The notes: generated by a model from the letters alone, not told the origin. Counted from the stretch's first letter, positions 1 to 6,742 are shown. The stretch: DNA of 16,267 nucleotides from an uncultured Eubacteriales bacterium (GCA_900545265.1 UQYI01000033.1:1-16267); one strand, 5' to 3'. Program-made: numbers and translations.

Positions 1-644
1 TTGGTGTTGTAGCTGACCTTGATGTGCGTATTGGGCAGCTTTCGAAGCTCCTCAATGGCTTTTACATCGGTAGCGCCCATGTAGGAGGTGGTGATGATGC
101 GGAGCTCGCCGCCGCTGTGCGTAAACTCCCGCAGCTCGTCCATGATGAGCCGCAGACCGCTCCATTTGATGAAGGACACCAGCATGTCAATTCTGTCAGC
201 AGAGACAATCTCTTTTTTGAGCTCCGTAAACATCTGCGGCTCATGCACAGCCCCGGTGAAAAGTGAGCTTTGTGCGATGGAGGTTTCCGGACGGATGATC
301 TCAGCCCTTTCGTCCAGTGCCAGCACATTGTTTTTCTTATCAAAAAGTGCAAGAAGCTGCTCCGCACGCTCTGCAACGGAGAGCGTGTCGAAGTCCGCTT
401 CTTTTGTTTCCGTCATAATGGTGAACACAATGCGGTTGACAAGCTCGACCTGAGAAGTGAGATTGCCGCCATTGTCTTTCACGTTGTTTAGCCCCTTTTC
501 AACGATCTCGGCAACATATTTTGCTAATACTTTAGACGCTTCCGCACTATCAATAGGCGCAGTTTGAGAGAGCTTGTCCGTTACGGAAAGCTCTGTATCC
601 AGACCCTTATTTATGATTTGCTCGTAAAGTCCGTTGTGTAGCAT
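1..644 (-). CDS. N-terminal part of a PLD-nuclease/DEAD-box helicase (DUF3427 family), runs off the left edge
   Basis: Reading leftward from ATG at 644, 214 codons stay open to the window edge. A good AAAGGAG ribosome site lies 7 nt upstream of the start. The protein begins MLHNGLYEQIINKGLDTELS. It later carries the stretches QSSLFTGAVHEPQMF, LVSFIKWSGLRLIMDEL, LRIITTSYMGATDVKAIEEL and LPNTHIKVSY, near residues 117-213. As I remember the family, these belong to the phospholipase-D-like domain at the start of large helicases that end in DUF3427, usually around 950-1050 residues. The HxK motif, the helicase motors and DUF3427 would lie outside the window. Such proteins sit in accessory, often anti-phage, gene sets and are expected to act on DNA. 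The gene follows the XRE-like gene by 75 bp on the same strand, so the two are probably co-transcribed. Family assignment is strong; a defence role is inferred. Confidence 0.88.
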   Translation of the reverse strand, partial: MLHNGLYEQIINKGLDTELSVTDKLSQTAPIDSAEASKVLAKYVAEIVEKGLNNVKDNGGNLTSQVELVNRIVFTIMTETKEADFDTLSVAERAEQLLALFDKKNNVLALDERAEIIRPETSIAQSSLFTGAVHEPQMFTELKKEIVSADRIDMLVSFIKWSGLRLIMDELREFTHSGGELRIITTSYMGATDVKAIEELRKLPNTHIKVSYNT

Positions 645-719
645 TCATATACTCCTTTGGTAGAAACAGCATTTATCCAAAGAACAAACTATTTGTTCTG
701 ACATGACTGGCCCTCCATG

Positions 720-932
720 TTACTTATCGATTTCCGGGACAAAATCCATAATATCGTTTGGTTCCACCTCAAGCGCGGCACAGATTGCGCCGATCACGTC
801 GGTGGTTATATCCTTATCGTTTGCCAGCTTGTACATCTGATAATGGGTGATGCCGGCAGCTTCTTCCAAATCTTTCTTTTTCATATTCCGATCAACAAGA
901 ATATGCCACAGCTTCTTATAACTAACAGCCAT
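720..932 (-). CDS. Small XRE-family DNA-binding regulator (Cro/C1-type HTH)
   Basis: This is a 70-residue protein made almost entirely of one helix-turn-helix domain. The order is LWHILVDRNMKKKDLEEAAG, then ITHYQMYKLANDKDI as turn and recognition helix, then VIGAICAALEVEPNDIMDFV. The ending ALEVEPNDIMDF is typical of the compact single-domain XRE proteins (HTH_26 type). An AAAGGAG ribosome site lies about 7 nt before ATG 932. It is the first gene of a probable two-gene unit with the PLD-helicase gene 75 bp downstream, and it sits divergent from the Fic gene across a 250-bp control region. It most likely represses its own promoter and so sets expression of the helicase. That role is inferred from size and position; the fold call is secure. 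Confidence 0.88.
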   Translation of the reverse strand: MAVSYKKLWHILVDRNMKKKDLEEAAGITHYQMYKLANDKDITTDVIGAICAALEVEPNDIMDFVPEIDK

Positions 933-983
933 TTTGAATCTCCTTTATGGGCTATTTGGTGTCGGGTACAATAACATGAATAT

Positions 984-1012
984 AGCATATCATGATTCGA
1001 CCGAGAAATCAA
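984..1012 (-). promoter_or_regulatory. Putative vegetative promoter for the XRE/helicase pair
   Basis: Read on the minus strand, TTGATT (1007-1012) and TATGCT (984-989) are separated by 17 bp and point at the XRE gene. A short palindrome ATCATGAT (989-996) lies just beside the -10 box and could be a regulator site. Predicted from sequence only. Confidence 0.55.
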
Positions 1013-1088
1013 CAATATGATAAGAATCTCAAACTTTTGATAGGAACAAAATGTTATAGCTGATTTAACGGTTGAACATAATTGCCGC

Positions 1089-1142
1089 TATCGGCGAAAT
1101 AAGAATATTATTTCATCATCAAATCTTGATATTTTGCCGATA
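1089..1142. repeat. Nested inverted repeats at the Fic promoter, possible operator
   Basis: TATCGGCGAAAT (1089-1100) and ATTTTGCCGATA (1131-1142) form an inverted repeat matching at 11 of 12 positions, with centres 42 bp apart. Nested inside is a perfect 7-bp repeat, GAAATAA (1096-1102) and TTATTTC (1108-1114). The right arm lies between the -35 and -10 boxes of the Fic promoter. A bound dimer or a loop here would block transcription. Candidate binders are the XRE protein or the Fic protein's own N-terminal domain. Confidence 0.5.
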
Positions 1143-1154
1143 ATGTGCTATACT
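1126..1154 (+). promoter_or_regulatory. Strong promoter for the Fic gene, with extended -10
   Basis: TTGATA (1126-1131), a 17-bp spacer and TATACT (1149-1154) preceded by TGC match a vegetative promoter very well. Transcription would start near 1161, leaving a leader of about 22 nt with a GAGGG ribosome site at 1172-1176 before ATG 1183. Confidence 0.75.
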
Positions 1155-1182
1155 ATCCCTGTGCAGAAAGTGAGGGATCTCT

Positions 1183-2079
1183 ATGAAATATATTTCTGTC
1201 GCGGAAACGGCGAAAAGGTGGGGCGTTTCCGAACGCAGCGTGCGCGGGTATTGCTCCGAAGGAAAAATCGACGGTGCATTTCTGACCGGCAAGACATGGA
1301 ACATACCCGAAACCGCGGAGAAGCCCGATCGCATTAACAAGAAAACCGATACACCAAAGACACTTCTTGAGGTACTGAAGGCCGAGAAAGCGGCGAAGCT
1401 GCACGGCGGTGTTTATCATAAAATCCAAATCGATCTGACCTATAACTCCAACCACATTGAGGGCAGCCGCCTCACACACGATCAGACGCGCTATATCTTT
1501 GAGACGAACACCATCGGCGCATCGGACGGGACGGTCAAGGTTGATGATGTGGTCGAGACCGCCAACCATTTCAAGTGCATTGATATGATTATCGATAGCG
1601 CAAATCATATGCTGAGCGAGGCGTTCATCAAGCAACTGCACGCCGTTCTGAAAAGCGGAACTTCCGATTCCCGGCTTGATTGGTTTGCCGTTGGAAATTA
1701 CAAGAAATTGCCCAACGAGGTCGGCGGCATGGACACAACTGCACCGGAGAATGCCGGGGCCGAGATGAAAAAGCTGCTTGCTGAATACAACGCCATTGAG
1801 AGCAAAACCTTTGACGATTTGCTTGATTTTCACTACCGCTTTGAGCGCATCCATCCGTTCCAGGACGGCAACGGCAGAGTCGGGCGCCTGCTCCTTTTCA
1901 AAGAATGCCTGCGGAACAGCATCGTGCCGTTTATCATCGAGGACGACATCAAGATGTTCTACTACCGCGGCTTGAAGGAATGGAAGAACGAGCGCGGCTA
2001 TCTGCGTGATACTTGTCTTTCTGCACAGGACAGATTTAAGAAGTATTTGGACTATTTCCGAGTCCCGTATGACAAATAA
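1183..2079 (+). CDS. Fic-domain protein with N-terminal DNA-binding domain (probable AMP transferase)
   Basis: 298 residues. Residues 1-45 (ISVAETAKRWGVSERSVRGY, then GKTWNIP) look like a MerR/excisionase-type helix-turn-helix. The Fic core carries HPFQDGNGRVGR at 224-235, a full match to the HxFx(D/E)GNGRxxR active site, so nucleotide transfer from ATP to a target hydroxyl is expected. The class II autoinhibitory motif is also visible at 89-94 (SNHIEG, pattern S/TxxxEG), which places the inhibitory helix before the core. The enzyme should therefore be held inactive until the glutamate is displaced. The start follows a GAGGG ribosome site and a strong promoter. The gene stands alone and divergent from the XRE/helicase pair, and its stop codon abuts a terminator. 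No antitoxin-like small partner is visible. The target is unknown; the DNA-binding part suggests autoregulation or a DNA-bound target. Confidence 0.92.
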   Translation: MKYISVAETAKRWGVSERSVRGYCSEGKIDGAFLTGKTWNIPETAEKPDRINKKTDTPKTLLEVLKAEKAAKLHGGVYHKIQIDLTYNSNHIEGSRLTHDQTRYIFETNTIGASDGTVKVDDVVETANHFKCIDMIIDSANHMLSEAFIKQLHAVLKSGTSDSRLDWFAVGNYKKLPNEVGGMDTTAPENAGAEMKKLLAEYNAIESKTFDDLLDFHYRFERIHPFQDGNGRVGRLLLFKECLRNSIVPFIIEDDIKMFYYRGLKEWKNERGYLRDTCLSAQDRFKKYLDYFRVPYDK

Positions 2080-2119
2080 GCAAATCCGCCCCTGTGCGAT
2101 ACAGAGGCGGATTGCTTTT
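2080..2119 (+). terminator. Intrinsic terminator of the Fic gene
   Basis: The hairpin begins at the base after the Fic stop. GCAAATCCGCC pairs with GGCGGATTGC with one bulged A, and an inner CTGT/ACAG stem extends it. Four T residues follow at 2116-2119. The stem is strong and the T run short. Confidence 0.75.
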
Positions 2120-2217
2120 CCGTAATAAACCCGTGCGTCTATGCCGTAAAAATGTAGGATTTTCAATGTGTTTTCGGGTGTTGCTCTCACTTCCGCCATA
2201 TACTCTATGACCAGATC

Positions 2218-2250
2218 AAGTGGATGTAACGGATGTTACATCCACTTTTG
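2218..2250 (+). terminator. Perfect 13-bp hairpin followed by T residues, possible attenuator
   Basis: AAGTGGATGTAAC (2218-2230) and GTTACATCCACTT (2235-2247) are exact complements with a GGAT loop, followed by TTGTTT. It lies 16 bp before the ribosome site of the immunity-like gene and has no gene directly upstream. It could be an attenuator or leftover of an upstream end, or a DNA palindrome bound by a protein. Confidence 0.5.
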
Positions 2251-2273
2251 TTTACAGAGGCAAGGAGAAAAGC

Positions 2274-2714
2274 ATGCTATTTCACGGGTTAAACAACAGT
2301 ATAGAACTGGATGTTGTGGGGTATCAGTTTCCTGATAGTCCTAAATCCGGAAAAGATAATTTCGATTACGATTCAAACTGGCTTGTACTATCAATATGTT
2401 ATACAGATGGAGGCATATCTGCAAAACAAAAGGATGCGTGCTTATTATCCTGTGAATTGCTAGACTTATACAAAGAGCTATGCGTACTAAGAGATATCCA
2501 AAGCGGATCATATATATCGGATTTTATGGAGCCGTATTTGCGCATTGCCGCTTAAAAAAATGAAGATCAATATTCTTTTGCCGTTCATTTTGCTTTTGAT
2601 ACGACGGACAGCTCCTGGAAAGAATGGAAGGTCTGTGCAACGGTAACGGCAGACGAGTATAATCGCTTGTTGAATGAACTCAAGTTGCTTGTGAAAAAAT
2701 ATCCCCCAAAGTAG
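2274..2714 (+). pseudogene. WapI-like immunity protein gene interrupted by one in-frame stop
   Basis: An AAGGAG ribosome site (2262-2267) leads to ATG 2274. The frame runs 93 codons (LNNSIELDVVGYQFP, YDSNWLVLSI, ISDFMEPYL) to TAA at 2553-2555. It then continues in exactly the same frame for 52 codons (QYSFAVHFAFDT, SSWKEWKVCATVTADEYNRL, ending LLVKKYPPK) to TAG at 2712. Read through, it would be about 146 residues. Its layout matches my recollection of WapI-family immunity proteins: an IEL..GYQFP start, a DSNWL motif, a FxEPxL motif, and a tail ending in a proline-containing KYP. These proteins neutralise the toxic tips of contact-dependent wall-associated toxins. No toxin gene is in the window. 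The stop sits beside an A7 run; a single base change such as GAA to TAA would explain it. The two halves being in phase argues against a frameshift. Sequencing error or a genuinely short product remain possible. Confidence 0.6.
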
Positions 2715-2861
2715 CGCCGTAAACGGAGCAGGTTTACGCCTGATGCGTTTATCTTTCCTGCTATAATCTTCAGGGAAGGTTTGCAGGAGACATACTCAAC
2801 GCCGCATCTTAAGGCTACAGCGGTGCGGCAGATGACCGCACCCGTTTATTGTACATAACGA
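2715..2861. other. Intergenic stretch with two small hairpins and a -10-like box
   Basis: No convincing gene is present. CGTAAAC (2718-2724) pairs with GTTTACG (2732-2738), and GGTGCGG (2822-2828) pairs with CCGCACC (2836-2842). A perfect TATAAT lies at 2762-2767 but has only a poor -35 region. A short RNA ending at the terminator at 2862-2889 is conceivable. Confidence 0.3.
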
Positions 2862-2889
2862 AAAAGAAGGGTATCGCTACCCTTCTTTT
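2862..2889. terminator. Bidirectional terminator between the accessory block and prs
   Basis: AAAAGAAGGGTA (2862-2873) and TACCCTTCTTTT (2878-2889) are perfect complements around a TCGC loop. The A and T ends give a U-tract in both directions, so it can end prs on the minus strand and the broken immunity gene on the plus strand. Confidence 0.85.
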
Positions 2890-2912
2890 GATATGCAACA
2901 TGGCGGGGGAAA

Positions 2913-3938
2913 TTATTCCGGATCGTACAGCAGATTCAACTGCTGGGTAAAACTCATATCCAGCATGCGCTTACTGATGCGCTGGTCGAACAGGGTGCTC
3001 ATGGGGGCTCGATCATGAATGATCTTTACCGCCTGGGCAAACATGGGCGCAGCAGAGATAATGCGGATCTTGGGATGGTTCTTGGCCTCGGGGCACTCTA
3101 CCGTATCCGTAGTGACCACGAACTCATAGGGGCTTTCATCCAGCCGCTGCAGGGCCTTTTCGCTCATGCAGTTGTGGGAAAGAGCACCGTAAATGTTTCG
3201 GGCGCCCTTTTCTTTTAAACCCCGGGCTACATCGATCATGGTACCGCCAGAGATGGAGAAATCGTCTACCACCAGGCAGTTCTTGTCTTTGACTTCGCCA
3301 ATGATATCCAGCACCTTGGCGTTTTCGCTGTGGTCATAGCGGGTTTTGTCGCCAATGGCTACGGGGCAGCCCAAAGCCTTGGCAAAGGTGTGCGCCCGTT
3401 TGGCGGAGCCGGCATCGGGGGAAACTACCACCAGATTTTCGTCTACAATGCCGGAGCGGCGGATATATTCTGCCAGCAGGGGCTGAGCGATGAGGTGATC
3501 CACAGGTTTTTTAAAGAAGCCCTGGATCTGAGCGGCATGCAGATCCATAAAGATGATACGGTCGGCTCCGGCGGCTTCGATGCAGTCGGCGCAGACACGA
3601 GCCCGGATGGATACCCGGGGTTCGTCTTTTTTATCGCCCTTGGCATAGGAGAAGTAGGGAATGATCACGGTGACGGAATTGGCGCTGGAACGTTTGAAAG
3701 CATCGATCCAGAACAGCAGTTCCATAAATTCATCATTGGGGTGACGGGCAATGGGCTGCACCAGGTATACGTCTTTATCCCGGATGCTTTCGCCTACCCG
3801 GACAAAGGTGTTGCCCTCGGAAAACTGAATGGTCTGAGATTCTCCCAGCTGGGCGCCCAGATAGGCGCACATGCGCTCTGCAAAGGGACGGCCGGACTGG
3901 CCTGCGTAGATTCGGATTATGCCTGCACCGGAATACAT
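2913..3938 (-). CDS. prs: Ribose-phosphate pyrophosphokinase (PRPP synthetase), divergent subfamily
   Basis: 341 residues, slightly longer than the usual 310-320. It makes PRPP from ribose 5-phosphate and ATP in the cytoplasm, feeding purine, pyrimidine, histidine, tryptophan and NAD synthesis. Recognisable blocks are FSEGNTFVRVGESIRDKDVY (39-58), VIIPYFSYAKGDKKDEPRV (91-109), MDLHAAQIQGFF (131-142) with the catalytic histidine H134, and the PRPP loop VVDDFSISGGTM (223-234). Compared with the classical enzyme, the loop DTGGT is ISGGT and the YARQDRK segment is YAKGDKK, which fits a known divergent branch of the family better than decay, since all blocks are present. The start at 3938 follows an AGGAGAGAGG ribosome site. 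It is a single-gene unit with its own promoter and a terminator 24 bp past the stop. Whether a second classical prs exists elsewhere cannot be seen. Confidence 0.93.
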   Translation of the reverse strand: MYSGAGIIRIYAGQSGRPFAERMCAYLGAQLGESQTIQFSEGNTFVRVGESIRDKDVYLVQPIARHPNDEFMELLFWIDAFKRSSANSVTVIIPYFSYAKGDKKDEPRVSIRARVCADCIEAAGADRIIFMDLHAAQIQGFFKKPVDHLIAQPLLAEYIRRSGIVDENLVVVSPDAGSAKRAHTFAKALGCPVAIGDKTRYDHSENAKVLDIIGEVKDKNCLVVDDFSISGGTMIDVARGLKEKGARNIYGALSHNCMSEKALQRLDESPYEFVVTTDTVECPEAKNHPKIRIISAAPMFAQAVKIIHDRAPMSTLFDQRISKRMLDMSFTQQLNLLYDPE

Positions 3939-3979
3939 TCTATCCTCTCTCCTGTATCTTTTGGTTTGGTTCCGTGGGC

Positions 3980-4008
3980 ATTATAACACGGCTGGCCCCC
4001 TGGGGCAA
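3980..4008 (-). promoter_or_regulatory. Promoter of prs
   Basis: On the minus strand TTGCCC (4003-4008) and a perfect TATAAT (3980-3985) are 17 bp apart and lie about 42 bp upstream of the prs start. The spacer is GC-rich. Confidence 0.75.
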
Positions 4009-4084
4009 CCTTAAATAGACAAATGCTGACATATACTTTTTTCCACAACTGGGTGGTGGTAAAAGGCGAAAACGGATGCTTGTA

Positions 4085-4109
4085 CTTCCGGGGACGGTTG
4101 ACCCGGAAG
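4085..4109. repeat. 8-bp palindrome over the -35 box of the propeller-gene promoter
   Basis: CTTCCGGG (4085-4092) and CCCGGAAG (4102-4109) are exact inverted repeats separated by 9 bp. Arm centres are 17 bp apart. The right arm and part of the loop cover the TTGACC -35 box, the position expected for a repressor site. The binder is unknown. Confidence 0.4.
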
Positions 4110-4126
4110 GCGGATGCCTGTACAAT
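4098..4126 (+). promoter_or_regulatory. Promoter of the propeller-radA unit, giving an almost leaderless mRNA
   Basis: TTGACC (4098-4103), 17 bp, TACAAT (4121-4126). The expected start point near 4133 directly abuts ATG 4134, and no ribosome site lies in the few bases between. Confidence 0.65.
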
Positions 4127-4133
4127 AGAAAGC

Positions 4134-5324
4134 ATGAAGCAGAAACAGGAACATAAGTCTACAAAACACCGCCGTCGAAGCCTGAAGGGCAGTCCGCTGG
4201 GGCCCTGGGTGCTTCTGTGTGTATGCGTATTGCTGCTGGGAGGCGGTTTGTGGATATTCATACGGTTTGCACCGGGCTGGATAGAGCAGGCTGTTAATGC
4301 GGAGCCGGATCTGAGCTGCCTTGGGCTGGAAGCAACGCCTACCCCGGCGCCTACTTCTGCGCCTACTCCTGCCCCCACACCGGAACCGGGAGCGGATCAG
4401 CCCTTGTACGGAGCGGATCTGGGAAAACTTCAGAAAGAAATCGTGGTGGGGGAATATCAGTATGGAGCAGACTTCTCCTACTGGCAGGGGCAGCTGCTTT
4501 TTGCTGCCGGAAACTATCATCAGGATGGAGACGCCAGTTTTGTGCGCTGCATTTTGACAGATCTTGAAACGGGTGAAAAGACCTATCTTTCCCCTGCCCA
4601 AAGCTACAAAAGCATCCGCTACCCGTGTGCTAACGAAAAATGGCTGGTGTATCTGGATGTGCAGGGGCAGGGCGGGGGAAACCTGCGGGCATGGAATCGG
4701 CAAACCGGGGAAAGCCGGATACTGAAAACCGTTCATATGGGCGTCCCCTATCTTACTTTATGGGAGGACACGGTTTTCTGGACGGAACGCACGGGCAGCA
4801 GCCGTTTCAAACTTTTTGCCTGCGATCTTACCACAGGAGAAAGCGTTACCCTGGCCGTGCTGGAAAACAGCGCCGCAGCCGTCTCCCGGCCCTTTGCTTA
4901 TGAGGGGATGCTTTTATATGTAGGGGAGGACGGAGTTTTACGAAAACTTACCTTAACTACAGGGAAAACGGAGAAGCTGGATACCGGCGTGTTTGTGCAC
5001 GATCCCAAGACCAATGGCCGGGAGATCGCCTTTCTTACGGGGAACCATGGGTACGACAGTGACCTTTGCTACCTGGATATAGAAGGAAACCTCCATACCG
5101 CCGCTAAAGGCGTGGCAGACTTTGCCATAGGTGATTCCTTTCTGGCTTACGGCGATATGGATAAGGTGTATGTATACTTCTTTTCAGATGGTTCCACCTT
5201 CTGCATCACCCGCAGCGGGGAAAAGGCACAGTTTTTGGGTGCAGGCGGAGAACACGTCTGGTGGATGGATGTGACCTGGCGGGATAAAGACATTTTGGAA
5301 TATATGGAGATCCCTCATAAATAG
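4134..5324 (+). CDS. Membrane-anchored beta-propeller-like protein of unknown function
   Basis: 396 residues from ATG 4134. The open frame extends upstream to 4023, but that part overlaps the promoter and reads unlike protein, so 4134 is preferred. Residues 1-20 are very basic (KHRRR), 23-44 form one membrane helix, and 68-85 are a Pro/Thr/Ala linker. The rest is an outside-facing domain with repeated units such as LTDLETGEKTYL, WNRQTGESRIL, CDLTTGESVTL and LTLTTGKTEKL, the pattern of propeller blades in TolB-like or DUF5050-like proteins. No catalytic motif is visible. The inside-positive rule puts the N-terminus in the cytoplasm and the propeller outside. radA follows after 19 bp, so the two share a transcript, though a functional link is not obvious. 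I do not recognise a specific family; a surface sensor or binding role is a guess. Confidence 0.8.
   Translation: MKQKQEHKSTKHRRRSLKGSPLGPWVLLCVCVLLLGGGLWIFIRFAPGWIEQAVNAEPDLSCLGLEATPTPAPTSAPTPAPTPEPGADQPLYGADLGKLQKEIVVGEYQYGADFSYWQGQLLFAAGNYHQDGDASFVRCILTDLETGEKTYLSPAQSYKSIRYPCANEKWLVYLDVQGQGGGNLRAWNRQTGESRILKTVHMGVPYLTLWEDTVFWTERTGSSRFKLFACDLTTGESVTLAVLENSAAAVSRPFAYEGMLLYVGEDGVLRKLTLTTGKTEKLDTGVFVHDPKTNGREIAFLTGNHGYDSDLCYLDIEGNLHTAAKGVADFAIGDSFLAYGDMDKVYVYFFSDGSTFCITRSGEKAQFLGAGGEHVWWMDVTWRDKDILEYMEIPHK
4335..4388 (+). repeat. Proline-threonine linker repeat inside the propeller gene
   Basis: The DNA repeats a 9- to 12-base unit around GCGCCTACT and encodes TPTPAPTSAPTPAPTPEP. It is a flexible wall-spanning spacer between the membrane helix and the propeller, and a likely site of length variation between strains. 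Confidence 0.7.
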
Positions 5325-5343
5325 AGGCGGAGGCGGCAGGAAC

Positions 5344-6672
5344 ATGAAAGAAAAGACTGTATATGTATGTGGGGAATGCGGCTATGAGACCCCCCGCTGG
5401 ATGGGCAAATGTCCTCAGTGCGGCAGCTGGAATACCATTGTAGAAGAGGAAAGGGTGACCATGAAGCGCACTGCCGCTCCTTCCAGGGCGGTGCTGCTGG
5501 AGGATGTGGCCCCGAAGGAAAGCCGACGGGTATCAACGGGCATCGGGGAGCTGGACAGGGTGCTGGGCGGAGGTCTGGTGCCGGGTATGACGGTGCTGCT
5601 GGGGGGCAGTCCTGGCATCGGCAAGAGCACACTGCTGCTGCAGACGGCTCACAATCTAACCCGGCAGGGAACGGTCTTGTATGTCAGCGGGGAGGAAAGT
5701 AAGAGTCAGATCCGTCTGCGGGCAGACCGACTGGGCATCCCCGGGGATATGCTGCTGCTGTGCGAAACCAGTGCCGAGGCAGCCGTGGAGGAGGGCAGAA
5801 GCCGCAAGGCTGCATTCATGATCGTGGATTCCATTCAAACCATGTTCATGGAAAACACCCCTTCCGCACCCGGCAGCGTTACCCAGATCCGGGCATCGGC
5901 GGCAGAGCTGACCCGCTTTGCCAAGGAAACGGGGACGGCGATATTCCTGGTGGGACATGTGACCAAAGAAGGCGCCATTGCCGGGCCCAAGGTGCTGGAG
6001 CACATTGTGGATACGGTATTGTACTTTGAAGGGGATAATCAGGAAGGCCTGCGGCTGCTGCGCTCCCAGAAAAACCGTTTCGGCTCTACCAATGAGCTGG
6101 GCGTTTTTGAAATGACGGATAAGGGCATGGAGCAGGTGCCGGATCCTTCCCGGCTGTTCCTTTCCGATACGCCCGGAGTGCCCGGATGCTGCGTTACCTG
6201 CGTAATGGAGGGGACAAGACCCCTGCTGGCACAGGTGCAGTCTTTGCTGTGTCCCACGGCCTATGGCTCTCCCCGGCGGACGGCGCTGGGCATGGATACG
6301 CCCCGGCTGAATCTGCTGCTGGCGGTATTGGAAAAACGGGCCGGGCTGCGGCTGTGCGACAAAGATGCATATCTCAGCGCTGCCGGGAGCCTGTGCCTTC
6401 AGGACCGGGGAGCGGACCTGGGAGCGGCGCTGTGTCTGGCTTCCGCTTATTATGACCGGCCCCTGTCCCCGCATACCGTAGCCATGGGCGAGGTGGGACT
6501 GACCGGGGAACTGCGGCCTGTGAGTCAGATGGAGCAGCGGGTGAAGGAATGCCGGCGGCTGGGGTACACCCGGATACTGCTGCCTGCTTCCGCCCGGATC
6601 GCCGGTTCGCAGGAAGGATTGATCCGGGTGCAGAATCTGCTGGAGGCGGTAAGCACCGTGGCTTACGATTGA
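5344..6672 (+). CDS. radA: DNA repair protein RadA (Sms)
   Basis: 442 residues, close to the 450-460 typical of the family. The zinc finger is C9-x2-C12 and C23-x2-C26 (CGECG, CPQCG). The RecA-like core has Walker A GGSPGIGKST at 87-96, Walker B FMIVDSIQTM at 158-167 and the RadA signature KNRFG at 243-247. The C-terminal third (TALGMDTPRLNLLLAVLEKR to MGEVGLTGELRPV) is the Lon-protease-like scaffold domain. RadA is a ring-shaped helicase that drives branch migration during recombination and helps restart stalled forks. ATG 5344 follows a GGCAGGAA ribosome site, 19 bp after the propeller gene stop. The disA gene that follows radA in Bacillus is absent here. No clear terminator follows, so some read-through into typA is possible. 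Confidence 0.97.
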   Translation: MKEKTVYVCGECGYETPRWMGKCPQCGSWNTIVEEERVTMKRTAAPSRAVLLEDVAPKESRRVSTGIGELDRVLGGGLVPGMTVLLGGSPGIGKSTLLLQTAHNLTRQGTVLYVSGEESKSQIRLRADRLGIPGDMLLLCETSAEAAVEEGRSRKAAFMIVDSIQTMFMENTPSAPGSVTQIRASAAELTRFAKETGTAIFLVGHVTKEGAIAGPKVLEHIVDTVLYFEGDNQEGLRLLRSQKNRFGSTNELGVFEMTDKGMEQVPDPSRLFLSDTPGVPGCCVTCVMEGTRPLLAQVQSLLCPTAYGSPRRTALGMDTPRLNLLLAVLEKRAGLRLCDKDAYLSAAGSLCLQDRGADLGAALCLASAYYDRPLSPHTVAMGEVGLTGELRPVSQMEQRVKECRRLGYTRILLPASARIAGSQEGLIRVQNLLEAVSTVAYD

Positions 6673-6714
6673 AATACAGATATGGTTGTACTGACAGAAC
6701 CTGTGTGTTCCGCC

Positions 6715-6742
6715 TTAACCGTCGGGAGAGGTTTTATATACT
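6715..6742 (+). promoter_or_regulatory. Possible upstream promoter of typA
   Basis: TTAACC (6715-6720), 16 bp, TATACT (6737-6742). It has a good -10 box, a moderate -35 box and a T run just after. Confidence 0.45.

Noticed and set aside
1153..2199. 348-codon open frame on the minus strand opposite the Fic gene
   Set aside because: It is the antisense shadow of the Fic gene, without ribosome site or recognisable motifs. Its first 30 or so codons (2199 down to about 2105) read somewhat protein-like and might be a gene remnant, but I could not identify them.
2553..2561. Programmed frameshift at the A7 run in the immunity-like gene
   Set aside because: The sequence before and after the stop is in the same frame, so slippage would not restore the protein; an in-frame stop explains it better.
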